The notes: generated from the sequence alone by a model not told the origin. 58,661 nucleotides of DNA from Bacillus mycoides (GCF_001757995.1 NZ_LXLV01000011.1:1-58661), one strand, 5' to 3'. Positions 7,883 to 16,775 are shown, counted from the first letter of the stretch. Program-made: numbers and translations.

Positions 7883-8880
7883 AATTATTAAAACGCATCT
7901 TTGTGTTTACATTATTAGTTGCAATGATTGCAGGATGTTCGAGTAATTCAGCATCGGATAAGAATAAAACAGAAAAAGAAATAACAGTAATGCTTGATTG
8001 GTATCCAAATGCGGTACATAGCTTTATTTATGCAGCAATTGAAAAAGGATACTTTAAAGAAGAAGGAGTAAAGGTGAATATTAAATTCCCTTCTAATCCG
8101 ACTGATCCATTAACGTTAGCTGCTGCAGGGAAAGTGACAGTTGGTCTATATTATCAGCCAGATGTTGTCATGGCCAGAGCAAATGAACAAATTCCAGTGA
8201 AATCCATTGGAGCTGTCGTACGTTCGCCGCTAAATCATGTTGTATCGCTGAAATCAGCAGGTATTAAGTCACCTAAAGACTTAGAAGGAAAAACAGTTGG
8301 ATATTCTGGAACTCCTTTAAGTGAAGCATATTTAAAGACGATGGTAAAAGAAGATGGTGGTAATCCAGATACAGTAAAAGTAGTTGATGTTGGATTCGAT
8401 TTAGTACCAGCGTTAATTACGAAAAAAGTAGATGCTGTAACAGGAGCATACATTAACCATGAAGTACCTGTTATGCGTCACGAAGGCCATGAACCAGCAT
8501 ACTTTAATCCAGCTGATTACGGAGTACCGAATTATCATGAACTTGTTTTCGTAACAGGTGATAAAACGTTAAAAAAAGATAAAGAAGCATTGCAAGCCTT
8601 TTTACGTGGGGCACAAAAAGGGTATGACTTTATGAAGAAAAACCCTGATGAAGCATTAAATATTTTATTAGATCATCAAGAAAAAGAAAACTTCCCGCTT
8701 GTACCAGAAGTTGAAAAAGAAAGTATGAAAATTTTATTAGAGAAGATGGAAACGAAAGATGAGCCATTCTTATCGGATTCAAAAGAGTCATGGGAGAAAC
8801 AAAACAAATGGTTGAAAGACAAAGGAATGACGAAAGAAATCGTTCCAGCCGATGAATTATTTGAAAACATTTTAAAGTAG
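7879..8880 (+). CDS. thiY: substrate-binding lipoprotein ThiY
   Basis: 333 aa from ATG 7879, after TTGGAGGAAA; the longer frame from TTG 7864 lies inside the RBS. Lipoprotein signal with lipobox MIAGC, lipidated Cys at 20. The mature part is an NMT1/THI5-like periplasmic-binding fold (MLDWYPNAVHSFIYAA at the start of the fold is characteristic). It should capture formylaminopyrimidine outside the membrane for ThiXZ. Overlaps thiX by ATGA and is followed 4 nt later by tenI. Confidence 0.95.
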   Translation: MKLLKRIFVFTLLVAMIAGCSSNSASDKNKTEKEITVMLDWYPNAVHSFIYAAIEKGYFKEEGVKVNIKFPSNPTDPLTLAAAGKVTVGLYYQPDVVMARANEQIPVKSIGAVVRSPLNHVVSLKSAGIKSPKDLEGKTVGYSGTPLSEAYLKTMVKEDGGNPDTVKVVDVGFDLVPALITKKVDAVTGAYINHEVPVMRHEGHEPAYFNPADYGVPNYHELVFVTGDKTLKKDKEALQAFLRGAQKGYDFMKKNPDEALNILLDHQEKENFPLVPEVEKESMKILLEKMETKDEPFLSDSKESWEKQNKWLKDKGMTKEIVPADELFENILK

Positions 8881-8884
8881 GCGA

Positions 8885-9511
8885 ATGAATATGAAAAATG
8901 AGCTCCATGTAATCTCAAATGGCCATATGCCATTCGAAGAGTTAGTGAATGTAGCGATGCAAATTGAGAGTGAGATTGATTATTTGCATATTCGTGAGCG
9001 TGAGAAAAGTACGAAGGAATTGTATGAAGGTGTGGAAAGTCTTTTGGGGAAAGGCTTTCCGGCATCGAAGATAGTGATAAATGATCGAATTGATATTGCT
9101 ATTCTATTAAATATTCCACGTGTGCAGCTAGGATATCGAAGCGCAGATGTAAGGTCAGTGAAAGAAAAGTTTTCTTATTTGCATGTTGGTTATTCAGTAC
9201 ATTCTTTAGATGAAGCGATAGTGGCATTTAAAAATGGAGCGGATTCACTCGTTTACGGTCATGTATTTCCAACGGCTTGTAAAAAGGATGTGCCAGCAAG
9301 AGGATTAGAAGAAGTTGCTCATATGGCAAGATGTTTATCCATACCAATAACTGCAATTGGTGGAATCACTCCTGAAAATACAGGAGAGGTTCTTGTAAAT
9401 GGTGTAAGTGGCATTGCTGTTATGTCCGGAATTATAAGCAGTAGTAATCCGTATAGCAGAGCGAAATCTTATAAGGAATCAATAAGAAAGTGGGCGGAGA
9501 AACATGTGTAA
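8885..9511 (+). CDS. tenI: thiazole tautomerase TenI
   Basis: 208 aa TIM-barrel of the ThiE/TenI family. ThiE itself would have pyrophosphate-binding residues and the usual GxGP features. The divergent active site and the neighbours thiO-S-G support TenI, which aromatises the thiazole product of ThiG. The late phosphate loop is visible as AIGGITPENT, with VNGVSGIAVMSGI after it. ATG 8885 or 8891 are both possible and the RBS is weak, consistent with coupling to thiY. Overlaps thiO by 8 bp. Confidence 0.9.
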   Translation: MNMKNELHVISNGHMPFEELVNVAMQIESEIDYLHIREREKSTKELYEGVESLLGKGFPASKIVINDRIDIAILLNIPRVQLGYRSADVRSVKEKFSYLHVGYSVHSLDEAIVAFKNGADSLVYGHVFPTACKKDVPARGLEEVAHMARCLSIPITAIGGITPENTGEVLVNGVSGIAVMSGIISSSNPYSRAKSYKESIRKWAEKHV

Positions 9512-10613
9512 GAGGTATGATGTAGCGATTATTGGCGGAGGTGTAATTGGTAGTTCAGTTGCACACTTTCTAGCAGAAAGAGGGCATAAAGTAGCGATTA
9601 TAGAGAAGCAAAGAATCGCATCTGAAGCTTCGAAAGCAGCTGCTGGTTTGCTCGGTGTTCAGGCAGAATGGGATGAATATGATCCGCTGTTTGAGCTTGC
9701 TAGAGAAAGCCGTGCTATATTTCCACAACTTGCAGCAGTTTTACGTGAAAAGACAGGCATCGATATTGGGTATGAAGAAAAAGGCATTTATCGTATTGCC
9801 CAAAATGAAGATGAGAAGGAAAGAATTCTTCATATTATGGATTGGCAACAGAAAACAGGTGAAGATTCCTATTTTCTAACGGGGGACCATTTACGGGAAA
9901 AAGAGCCGTTTCTATCTGAGTCAATTATAGGAGCGGTATATTATCCGAAAGATGGTCATGTTATTGCACCAGAGCTTACGAAAGCATTCGCACACTCCGC
10001 GGTATTTTCTGGAGCTGACATATATGAACAAACAGAAGTGTTTGATATTCGTATTGAAAATAATAAAGTGACTGGGATTGTTACGAGTGAAGGTGTAATC
10101 ACATGCGAAAAAGTCGTTATCGCTGGAGGGTCATGGAGTACGAAATTACTACATTATTACCATAGTGATTGGGGTACATATCCTGTTAAGGGAGAGGTTG
10201 TTGCAGTAAGAAGCAAGAAACCGCTCTTGAAAGCTCCTATTTTCCAAGAACGGTTTTATATTACGCCGAAGCGCGGTGGGCGTTACGTAATTGGAGCAAC
10301 GATGAAGCCTCATACGTTTAATAAAACTGTGCAGCCCGAAAGTATTACTTCTATATTAGAGCGTGCTTATACAATATTACCGGCTTTAAAAGAAGCAGAG
10401 TGGGAAAGCACATGGGCAGGATTAAGACCACAATCGAATCACGAAGCTCCTTATATGGGAGAGCATGAAGAAATAAAAGGTTTATATGCTTGTACTGGGC
10501 ATTATCGAAACGGTATTTTATTAAGTCCTGTTTCTGGTCAGTATATGGCTGATTTAATAGAAGGAAAGCAGGAGAATCACTTGCTAGATTCATTGCTTTC
10601 TAAATCGGTTTAG
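9504..10613 (+). CDS. thiO: glycine oxidase ThiO
   Basis: 369 aa FAD-dependent oxidase of the DAO family. The N-terminal Rossmann motif GGGVIGSS (11-18) is followed by the ADP-binding acid at the end of strand 2 (VAIIEK). The C-terminal portion contains WAGLRPQS and GHYRNGILLSP, typical of ThiO. It oxidises glycine to the imine that supplies the thiazole C2-N unit. ATG 9504 lies within the end of tenI, translationally coupled. 15 nt to thiS. Confidence 0.95.
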   Translation: MCKRYDVAIIGGGVIGSSVAHFLAERGHKVAIIEKQRIASEASKAAAGLLGVQAEWDEYDPLFELARESRAIFPQLAAVLREKTGIDIGYEEKGIYRIAQNEDEKERILHIMDWQQKTGEDSYFLTGDHLREKEPFLSESIIGAVYYPKDGHVIAPELTKAFAHSAVFSGADIYEQTEVFDIRIENNKVTGIVTSEGVITCEKVVIAGGSWSTKLLHYYHSDWGTYPVKGEVVAVRSKKPLLKAPIFQERFYITPKRGGRYVIGATMKPHTFNKTVQPESITSILERAYTILPALKEAEWESTWAGLRPQSNHEAPYMGEHEEIKGLYACTGHYRNGILLSPVSGQYMADLIEGKQENHLLDSLLSKSV

Positions 10614-10628
10614 AAAGGGGATGGAAGT

Positions 10629-10832
10629 TTGAATTTAAAAATTAATGGTAAGCAAATTGAAGTGCCGGCGAGTGTGAAAACAGTAGCTGAGCTACTTATA
10701 TATTTAGAATTAGATAACAGAATTATTGTAGTAGAGCGTAATAAAGATATTTTACAAAAGGATGATCATAAAGATACATCTGTTTTTGATGGAGACCAAA
10801 TTGAGATTGTAACTTTCGTAGGAGGCGGTTGA
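10629..10832 (+). CDS. thiS: sulfur carrier protein ThiS
   Basis: 67 aa starting at TTG with GAAAGGGGATGG upstream. Ubiquitin-like small protein ending in VGGG; the terminal Gly-Gly is adenylated by ThiF and converted to thiocarboxylate, the sulfur donor for ThiG. The stop lies 2 nt before the thiG start. Confidence 0.95.
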   Translation: MNLKINGKQIEVPASVKTVAELLIYLELDNRIIVVERNKDILQKDDHKDTSVFDGDQIEIVTFVGGG

Positions 10833-10834
10833 TT

Positions 10835-11605
10835 ATGTTAAACATTGGACCATTTTCATTTAATTCTAGACTTTTATTAGGAACAGGGAAATTCTCTGAT
10901 TTTGATGTGCAGCAAAAGGCAATTGACGTTTCGGAAGCTGAAATTTTAACATTTGCAGTACGTCGTATGGATATATTCGATGCGAAGCAACCTAATTTAT
11001 TAGAGAAACTTGATGTGAAAAAATATACGTTATTACCGAATACTGCAGGAGCAAAGAATGCTGAAGAAGCTGTTCGAATTGCGAAATTAGCAAAAGCTTC
11101 GGGGCTTTGTGACATGATAAAAGTAGAGGTTATTGGTGATGATAGAACGTTACTACCTGATCCAGTAGAAACTTTAAGGGCATCTGAAATGTTACTAGAA
11201 GAAGGATTTATCGTACTTCCGTACACATCTGATGATGTTGTATTAGCGCGTAAATTACAAGAACTTGGTGTGCATGCGATTATGCCAGGAGCATCACCGA
11301 TTGGTTCAGGGCTTGGTATTGTAAATCCATTAAATTTAAGTTTCATTATTGAACAAGCGACAGTACCAGTTATCGTTGACGCTGGTATTGGTAGTCCAGC
11401 AGATGCAGCATTTGCAATGGAATTAGGAGCAGATGGTGTGTTATTAAATACAGCAGTATCTGGAGCAAACGATCCTATTAAAATGGCATACGCAATGAAA
11501 TTAGGTATTGAGGCAGGACGATTAGGGTTTGAAGCGGGTCGTATTGCACGTAAACGTTGTGCAACTGCAAGTAGTCCTTTAGAAGGAATGAGCGTAGTTG
11601 AATAA
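10835..11605 (+). CDS. thiG: thiazole synthase ThiG
   Basis: 256 aa from ATG 10835, 7 nt after AGGAGGCGG; this equals the B. subtilis length, whereas the TTG at 10829 would add two residues and overlap the thiS stop. TIM barrel with the Schiff-base lysine K96 ([11 protein letters not shown]), [14 protein letters not shown] and the phosphate-binding [14 protein letters not shown]. It condenses deoxyxylulose phosphate, glycine imine and ThiS thiocarboxylate. Ends overlapping thiF by 8 bp. Confidence 0.96.
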   Translation: MLNIGPFSFNSRLLLGTGKFSDFDVQQKAIDVSEAEILTFAVRRMDIFDAKQPNLLEKLDVKKYTLLPNTAGAKNAEEAVRIAKLAKASGLCDMIKVEVIGDDRTLLPDPVETLRASEMLLEEGFIVLPYTSDDVVLARKLQELGVHAIMPGASPIGSGLGIVNPLNLSFIIEQATVPVIVDAGIGSPADAAFAMELGADGVLLNTAVSGANDPIKMAYAMKLGIEAGRLGFEAGRIARKRCATASSPLEGMSVVE

Positions 11606-12617
11606 TCGATATTCTCGCCAAGAGCTATTTTCTCCAATTGGGGAAGAAGGGCAACAAAAGATAGGGGAAAAGCATGTACTTATTATCGGTGCAGGTGCAT
11701 TAGGTAGTGCGAACGCAGAGATGTTTGTAAGAGCAGGCGTTGGTAAGGTAACAATTGTTGACCGCGATTATGTAGATTGGAGTAATTTACAAAGGCAGCA
11801 ATTGTATGCAGAGTGTGATGTAGAGAATAACCTTCCGAAGGCTGTGGCGGCAAAAAAACGTCTAGAAGAGATTAATAGTGAAGTAAGAGTAGAAGCTCTC
11901 GTTCAAGATGTAACGGCTGAAGAGTTAGAAGAACTTGTTACAAATGTTGATGTAATCATCGATGCGACTGATAATTTTGAAACGCGTTTCATTGTGAATG
12001 ATATAGCGCAAAAATATTCTATTCCATGGGTTTACGGGGCATGTGTAGGAAGTTACGGTCTTTCTTATACTATTCTTCCAGGCAAAACGCCATGTTTATC
12101 TTGTTTATTACAATCGATTCCGCTTGGTGGAGCGACATGTGATACAGCGGGGATTATATCACCTGCTGTATCTCTTGTCGTTTCTCATCAAGTAACAGAA
12201 GTTCTTAAACTGTTAGTGGAAGATTATGAATCACTTCGAGATGGACTTGTGTCGTTTGATGTATGGAAAAATGAATATTCATGTATGAATGTACAAAAGC
12301 TTCGTAAACATAATTGTCTTTCTTGTGGTGAACAGGCATTATATCCGTATTTAAATAAGGAAAATACTTCAAAAACAGCGGTGTTATGCGGGAGAAATAC
12401 AGTTCAAATTAGACCACCTCATAAAGAGGAAATGGATTTTGAGCAATATAAAAAATTGCTGAATGATCGTGTGAATGATTTGAATGTAAATCCATATTTA
12501 CTATCATTTTCGGTTGGAGAAAAGAGATTAGTTGCTTTCAAAGATGGCCGTGTACTTGTACATGGAACGAAGGATATAAGTGAAGCAAAAACAATTTATC
12601 ATCGCTATTTTGGATAG
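11598..12617 (+). CDS. thiF: ThiS adenylyltransferase ThiF
   Basis: 339 aa from TTG 11598 inside the end of thiG. E1-like fold: nucleotide loop [13 protein letters not shown] (about 32-44), [10 protein letters not shown], and [16 protein letters not shown] and a C-terminal CLSCGE give two CxxC pairs for structural zinc. It activates the ThiS C-terminus with ATP. The C-terminal ~70 residues beyond the E1 core are an extension common in Bacillus ThiF/MoeB-like proteins. Confidence 0.94.
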   Translation: MNNRYSRQELFSPIGEEGQQKIGEKHVLIIGAGALGSANAEMFVRAGVGKVTIVDRDYVDWSNLQRQQLYAECDVENNLPKAVAAKKRLEEINSEVRVEALVQDVTAEELEELVTNVDVIIDATDNFETRFIVNDIAQKYSIPWVYGACVGSYGLSYTILPGKTPCLSCLLQSIPLGGATCDTAGIISPAVSLVVSHQVTEVLKLLVEDYESLRDGLVSFDVWKNEYSCMNVQKLRKHNCLSCGEQALYPYLNKENTSKTAVLCGRNTVQIRPPHKEEMDFEQYKKLLNDRVNDLNVNPYLLSFSVGEKRLVAFKDGRVLVHGTKDISEAKTIYHRYFG

Positions 12618-12632
12618 AAAAGGATGAGTGGT

Positions 12633-13445
12633 ATGAAAGTAAATAAAGCTTTAACAATTGCAGGATCTGATAGCGGAGGCGGCGCTGGAATTCAAGCAGA
12701 TTTAAAAACGTTCCAAGAGCTTGGTGTGTATGGAATGACGGCTATTACAGCAATTACTGCTCAAAATACGCTTGGCGTTCAAGGGGTATATCCTGTTTCT
12801 TTAGAAGGAATTACGGAACAGCTGAATTCAATTGGTACGGATTTAACACCAGATGCTGTAAAACTAGGAATGTTATTTAGTAGTGAAATTATTCAAATTG
12901 TTGCAGAACATATTAAAAAATTTGGCTGGAATAATATTGTGCTAGATCCTGTTATGATTGCTAAAGGCGGCGCGTCATTATTACAACAAGAAGCAGTACA
13001 AGCATTAAAAGAATATTTATTGCCAGTAGCAACTGTTATCACACCAAATGTTCCAGAAGCTGAAGTGTTAACTGGGATGGAGATTCATAATATAGAAGAT
13101 AGTAAGAAAGCTGCGAAAGTATTGTACGAATTAGGTGCTAAATATGTGCTTATGAAGGGCGGACATGCAGAATATCAAGGTAATGAAGTAATTGATTTAC
13201 TCTTTGATGGAGAAGAGTTTATCGAATTTAGAAGTGAACGAATTCCTTCGAAGCAAACACACGGAAGCGGGTGTACATTTGCTTCAGCAGTTACAGCAGG
13301 ACTTGCTAAAGGGTATTCAATTGAAGAGGCAGTTCAAGAGGCGAAACAATTTATTAGTATAGCGATTGAAGAGCCATTGAATATTGGAAGTGGTCATGGA
13401 CCGACGAATCATTTTGCGTATAAGATGAATAATACACGTGTATAA
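12633..13445 (+). CDS. thiD: HMP/HMP-phosphate kinase ThiD
   Basis: 270 aa from ATG 12633 (AAAAGGA 9 nt upstream; the in-frame ATG at 12624 overlaps that RBS). Ribokinase-like: GSDSGGGAGIQADLKTF near the N-terminus and the anion-hole motif GSGCTFASAVTAGLA near the C-terminus. It phosphorylates HMP delivered by TenA to HMP-PP. Last gene of the operon; a terminator follows directly. Confidence 0.95.
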   Translation: MKVNKALTIAGSDSGGGAGIQADLKTFQELGVYGMTAITAITAQNTLGVQGVYPVSLEGITEQLNSIGTDLTPDAVKLGMLFSSEIIQIVAEHIKKFGWNNIVLDPVMIAKGGASLLQQEAVQALKEYLLPVATVITPNVPEAEVLTGMEIHNIEDSKKAAKVLYELGAKYVLMKGGHAEYQGNEVIDLLFDGEEFIEFRSERIPSKQTHGSGCTFASAVTAGLAKGYSIEEAVQEAKQFISIAIEEPLNIGSGHGPTNHFAYKMNNTRV

Positions 13446-13454
13446 AGACATGAG

Positions 13455-13479
13455 AAGCCAGTTTGTTAACTGGCTTTTT
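13455..13479 (+). terminator. terminator of the thiamin operon
   Basis: Stem AAGCCAGTT / AACTGGCTT with a TGTT loop and a T run. Confidence 0.9.
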
Positions 13480-13482
13480 ATG

Positions 13483-13511
13483 TTTACTTTTTCCAAATAC
13501 AGGAGTAATAT
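13483..13511 (+). promoter_or_regulatory. candidate promoter of the first c-di-AMP riboswitch unit
   Basis: TTTACT, a 17-bp spacer and TAATAT, 27 bp before the aptamer and just after the thiD terminator. The -35 is only a moderate match. Confidence 0.5.
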
Positions 13512-13537
13512 ATCAGCCAGAATACATTTTTTGTAAT

Positions 13538-13680
13538 ACGCTGAGTCCAAATGTATGGAGCGGAGGAACCAATTTGTGCTTCGTCACTAGGGGTGAATCT
13601 TTCAATTTTGAAAGTAGGGCTACTCTCAAAGTCCGAATCCGACAGCTAACTTCGTAAGCGTCTTGAGAGAGGACGGTGCC
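13538..13680 (+). promoter_or_regulatory. c-di-AMP riboswitch 1 (ydaO-yuaA type)
   Basis: Carries the family's conserved blocks: CGCTGAGTCC, GGAGCGGAGGAACCAATTT, GGGGTGAATC, GTAGGGCTACTCTC, GTCCGAATCCGACAGCTAAC and TCGTAAGCGTC, then GAGAGAGGACG. It is a near twin of the aptamer at 14676. The expression platform is not obvious: I see only a weak TGATG/CATCA hairpin at 13682-13695 without a T run. The aptamer precedes a gene pair of unknown function, not a known potassium transporter. Confidence 0.93.
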
Positions 13681-13769
13681 ATGATGGATACATCACTTCA
13701 TCGATCCGATTAGTATAGGGGAATATCAATCTACGTTTGAATTCTTTTATGCTAAGGAGGATGAGGTAC

Positions 13770-14156
13770 ATGGAACTAACACTTATTTGTGTTGGAGAAA
13801 AAAACAAGGTAAAGAGTTTAAGAGAGCTAGTAGCATTTCAGCATGAGTTAATTATTTTTACAGCCAATGAAGAGATAGCGGCTGAAGTTAGAAATTATGG
13901 GTTTGAATCAGCTTATAGCTGTAATAAGGAGAAGGATTTTACTAGTATTTGCACACGTATTAAGAAGGTGATTTTACTAGGGGATGAGCTTCCGATAGTT
14001 AGTTTCTTCACAGAACACATTCGTTTTTCTTTTCAAGCGCCTATTACTGTTGTTACAAAAAATAAAAGATATCCAGCGCGGCTCTATGAAACAATTGGAG
14101 CTAAATTTGTCGTGTTTACGAACTGTGATAATATTTCTTTTTTATTTTTTGAATAG
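13770..14156 (+). CDS. 128-aa protein under c-di-AMP riboswitch, RCK-N-like fold suspected
   Basis: ATG 13770 follows TAAGGAGGATGAG. I do not recognise a named family. The strand/helix rhythm (LTLICVG, then ELIIFTANEEIAAEVRNYGF, then VILLGDELP, then PITVVTKN, then YETIGAKFVVF) resembles the TrkA/RCK N-terminal regulatory domain of K+ transporters. It lacks the GxGxxG dinucleotide motif, so it may be a degenerate sensor or not that fold at all. The c-di-AMP riboswitch in front and the kdp operon behind fit a link to potassium or osmotic homeostasis. The next gene follows after 16 nt. Confidence 0.7.
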   Translation: MELTLICVGEKNKVKSLRELVAFQHELIIFTANEEIAAEVRNYGFESAYSCNKEKDFTSICTRIKKVILLGDELPIVSFFTEHIRFSFQAPITVVTKNKRYPARLYETIGAKFVVFTNCDNISFLFFE

Positions 14157-14172
14157 AGCGGGGGAAACGAAG

Positions 14173-14403
14173 ATGAAGGTATTGTTACTAGGAGATATAG
14201 CGAATCGTTGGGTGGTATCGGTAGAGCGAGTTCAAGAATTGGTAGTGCTCGATCCTATTTTTCCAAGGCCATATATAATATTGCCATCGAAAGATGCCTT
14301 ATATTTAAAAACAGATATTATCGAATATGAGCAGTTACATGCAGAATTATCACAAGCTTATATCCGTGGGAGAAATTTACGTGCTTTTTTACGGGGTAAA
14401 TAA
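14173..14403 (+). CDS. 76-aa protein, unknown, partner of the preceding gene
   Basis: ATG 14173 after GAGCGGGGGAAACG; a longer in-frame extension to 14050 lies within the upstream gene and has no RBS. Begins MKVLLLGDIANRWVVSVERV, contains PRPYIILPSKDALYLKTD and ends basic (RGRNLRAFLRGK). No membrane segment or recognised motif. Co-transcribed with the 128-aa gene under the same c-di-AMP riboswitch and closed by its own terminator. Confidence 0.7.
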   Translation: MKVLLLGDIANRWVVSVERVQELVVLDPIFPRPYIILPSKDALYLKTDIIEYEQLHAELSQAYIRGRNLRAFLRGK

Positions 14404-14413
14404 ATTCTGAATG

Positions 14414-14473
14414 AAAAAGAGAGCGAATGTTAAGTGCGTCTAAGTGGGGTGCTTATATATATTCGCTCTTTTT
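14414..14473 (+). terminator. terminator after the c-di-AMP-controlled gene pair
   Basis: Outer stem AAAAAGAGAGCGAAT / ATTCGCTCTTTTT closes a long loop that holds an inner AAGTGCGTC...GGTGCTT helix; a T run follows. Confidence 0.8.
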
Positions 14474-14675
14474 ATATATATATAAAAGGTCATTTCTATG
14501 AAAAAGAAAGAAAAGACAAGGAAACAGATGAAAGAATATTAATAACACGTAATGTAAGCGTTTAAATGATAAAATATTTTCTTATTTTCAGTAATTTGCC
14601 TCTTTACAAGTTAAATATAGAGGAGTATATTTACTCTCATAAATCATTCATGAAATTTCCAAAAAAAACCTAAAA

Positions 14676-14812
14676 TCGCTGAGTTCCAGAAATGGAGCGG
14701 GGGAACCAATTTTGTGCATCGTCACTTGGGGTGAATCTTTCAATTTTGAAAGTAGGGCTACTCTTTAGGCCCGAATCCGACAGCTAACCTCGTAAGCGTT
14801 TAGAGAGGAGGT
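14676..14812 (+). promoter_or_regulatory. c-di-AMP riboswitch 2, kdp leader
   Basis: Same conserved blocks as copy 1, including GGAGCGGGGGAACCAATTTT, GGGGTGAATCTTTC, GTAGGGCTACTCTTTAGGC and CCGAATCCGACAGCTAAC. A strong terminator starts 22 nt later and kdp follows. c-di-AMP riboswitches are OFF switches; control of kdp by such an element is established in B. thuringiensis. The 14474-14675 stretch before it is AT-rich and must contain the promoter, which I cannot place with confidence. Confidence 0.95.
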
Positions 14813-14833
14813 TTACTTTGTGTTGTTCACTTC

Positions 14834-14865
14834 GAACACTAAGTAGAGCTTAGTGTTCTTTTTTT
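14834..14865 (+). terminator. riboswitch-linked terminator ahead of kdp
   Basis: Stem GAACACTAAG / CTTAGTGTTC followed by seven T, between the aptamer and the first ORF of the kdp operon. Confidence 0.92.
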
Positions 14866-14906
14866 GATAACTAAATGGTAAATTTTAACAAAAGCGAGGG
14901 GTAGTT

Positions 14907-15011
14907 ATGTTAGATGTTGTAATGATCGGGATTTTTGTTGGGTTAGTCGCATCGATGGCGAGTCTTGCAAGTTGGTCAGATAAAGTTGTGAAAGAAGGGA
15001 AGCAATCATGA
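14907..15011 (+). CDS. 34-aa membrane peptide ahead of kdpF
   Basis: ATG 14907 after GCGAGGGGTAG. The peptide starts MLDVVMIGIFVGLVASMASL, one hydrophobic helix, and ends in a charged tail (SDKVVKEGKQS). Its stop TGA overlaps the ATG of kdpF (ATGA), so the two are translationally coupled. RBS, coupling and riboswitch control support a real gene. It may be an extra small Kdp subunit; I know no name for it. Confidence 0.7.
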   Translation: MLDVVMIGIFVGLVASMASLASWSDKVVKEGKQS

Positions 15012-15088
15012 TGATTGCCTTATCGGTTATTGTTGCAGCGATTACGGTGTACTTAGTGTACGCATTATTAAATCCAGAAAAGTTTTAA
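15008..15088 (+). CDS. kdpF: KdpF, small subunit of the K+-transporting ATPase
   Basis: 26 aa, ATG overlapping the previous stop. One hydrophobic helix ending in the KdpF signature YLVYALLNPEKF. KdpF stabilises the KdpFABC complex in the membrane. 19 nt before kdpA. Confidence 0.9.
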   Translation: MMIALSVIVAAITVYLVYALLNPEKF

Positions 15089-15107
15089 TTAGGGGGAATC
15101 ATTCATT

Positions 15108-16775
15108 ATGATTTGGGTTGCAGTCGTTATTACAATGCTCTTGTTTATTTTAGTAGCAAAGCCAATGGGGATTTATTTAGAAAAAGCTTTTCAAGGTAGT
15201 AAGACGCTAGATAAAGTATTCGGGCCTTTTGAAAAACTTATTTTTAAAATTACGGGTGTAAAAGAATACAATCAAACGTGGAAACAGTACGCATTATCAT
15301 TAGTTTTATTAAATGGATTTATGATTGTTGTCGTATATTTCATTTTCAGATTACAAGGTGTATTGCCATTAAATCCAGCACATATTGAGGGAATGGAGCC
15401 TACGCTCGCTTTTAATACAGCAATTAGTTTTATGGCTGATACAAACTTACAGCATTATAGCGGTGAAAATGGCTTATCTTATTTATCACAATTAATCGGG
15501 ATTACATTTTTAATGTTTGCGGCACCAGCAACGACGTTAGCACTCGTTATGGCTTTTATAAGAGGACTCGCTGGAAAAGAACTCGGTAACTTTTTCGTTG
15601 ATTTTACGAGAGCGTTAACGAGAGTTTTTCTTCCTATCGCATTTATTGCAGCGCTAGTCTTTGTCGCACTTGGTGTACCACAAACGTTAGACGGGGCAGT
15701 TACAGCACAAACAATTGATGGTGCGAAGCAAAGTATTTTACGTGGGCCAGTTGCATCATTCGTTTCCATTAAGGAACTTGGAAATAACGGCGGTGGATTT
15801 TTCGGGGCAAATTCTACACATCCTTTCGAAAACCCAGGACAAATGAGCAATATTTTACAAATGATGCTTATGATGTTATTGCCAACAGCACTTCCATTTA
15901 CGTACGGACGAATGGTAGGAAATAAAAAACAAGGTCGTATCCTTTTCGTTTCACTATTCATGGTATTTTTACTAGGATTTATAACGATTACGACATCTGA
16001 ATTACATGGAAATCCAGCTTTAAATGGAATGGGTATCGAACATGTACAAGGAAGTACAGAAGGAAAAGAAGTAAGGTTCGGAACAGTATTTTCTTCTCTT
16101 TATGCGACAGTAACGACAGCTGCTGAAACAGGGGCCGTTAATACGATGCATGATACGTTAACACCAATTGGCGGATTAGTACCACTCGTAAATATGATGT
16201 TAAATACAGTATACGGCGGCGTTGGAGCAGGATTTGTGAACATTATTATGTACGCGATTATTGCGGTCTTTATATCTGGGTTAATGGTGGGACGGACGCC
16301 AGAGTTTTTAGGTAAGAAAATTGAAGGTAAGGAAATGAAATTAATTGCGGTAACGATATTATTTCATCCATTACTTATTTTAGGGTTTTCAGCATTAGCT
16401 CTTTCAACAAATTTAGGGACGGATGCGATTTCTCATTCCGGTTTCCACGGTTTAACGCAAGTTGTTTATGAGTATACATCATCAGCTGCGAATAACGGAT
16501 CTGGATTTGAAGGATTAGCAGATAATACACCGTTTTGGAATATTACGACGGGTTTAGTTATGTTTTTAGGGCGCTATTTCAGCTTAATTACGATGCTAGC
16601 TGTGGCAGCTTCGTTGAAAGAGAAGACGGTCGTACCAGAAACAGTTGGAACGTTCCGTACAGATAATGGTTTATTTGGTGGCATCTTCATCGGAACGATT
16701 GTAATTGTCGGTGCGTTAACATTCTTCCCGATGTTAGTACTTGGCCCAATTGCAGAATTTCTTACATTGAAGTAA
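15108..16775 (+). CDS. kdpA: K+-transporting ATPase subunit KdpA
   Basis: 555 aa, ATG after TAGGGGGAATC. Channel-like subunit of the superfamily of K+ transporters, with about ten membrane helices. Selectivity-filter-like segments are visible (NTAISFMADTNLQHYSGE, and ELGNNGGGFFGANSTHPFENP with the diagnostic GNNGGGFFGANS). It binds and conducts K+ while KdpB hydrolyses ATP. Full length. 13 nt to kdpB. Confidence 0.97.
   Translation: MIWVAVVITMLLFILVAKPMGIYLEKAFQGSKTLDKVFGPFEKLIFKITGVKEYNQTWKQYALSLVLLNGFMIVVVYFIFRLQGVLPLNPAHIEGMEPTLAFNTAISFMADTNLQHYSGENGLSYLSQLIGITFLMFAAPATTLALVMAFIRGLAGKELGNFFVDFTRALTRVFLPIAFIAALVFVALGVPQTLDGAVTAQTIDGAKQSILRGPVASFVSIKELGNNGGGFFGANSTHPFENPGQMSNILQMMLMMLLPTALPFTYGRMVGNKKQGRILFVSLFMVFLLGFITITTSELHGNPALNGMGIEHVQGSTEGKEVRFGTVFSSLYATVTTAAETGAVNTMHDTLTPIGGLVPLVNMMLNTVYGGVGAGFVNIIMYAIIAVFISGLMVGRTPEFLGKKIEGKEMKLIAVTILFHPLLILGFSALALSTNLGTDAISHSGFHGLTQVVYEYTSSAANNGSGFEGLADNTPFWNITTGLVMFLGRYFSLITMLAVAASLKEKTVVPETVGTFRTDNGLFGGIFIGTIVIVGALTFFPMLVLGPIAEFLTLK

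Noticed and set aside
10723-11637. Long minus-strand frame opposite thiS-thiG-thiF (about 300 codons)
   Set aside because: Antisense shadow of conserved thiamin genes; the translation is low-complexity and Ser/Asn/Ile-rich with no family resemblance.
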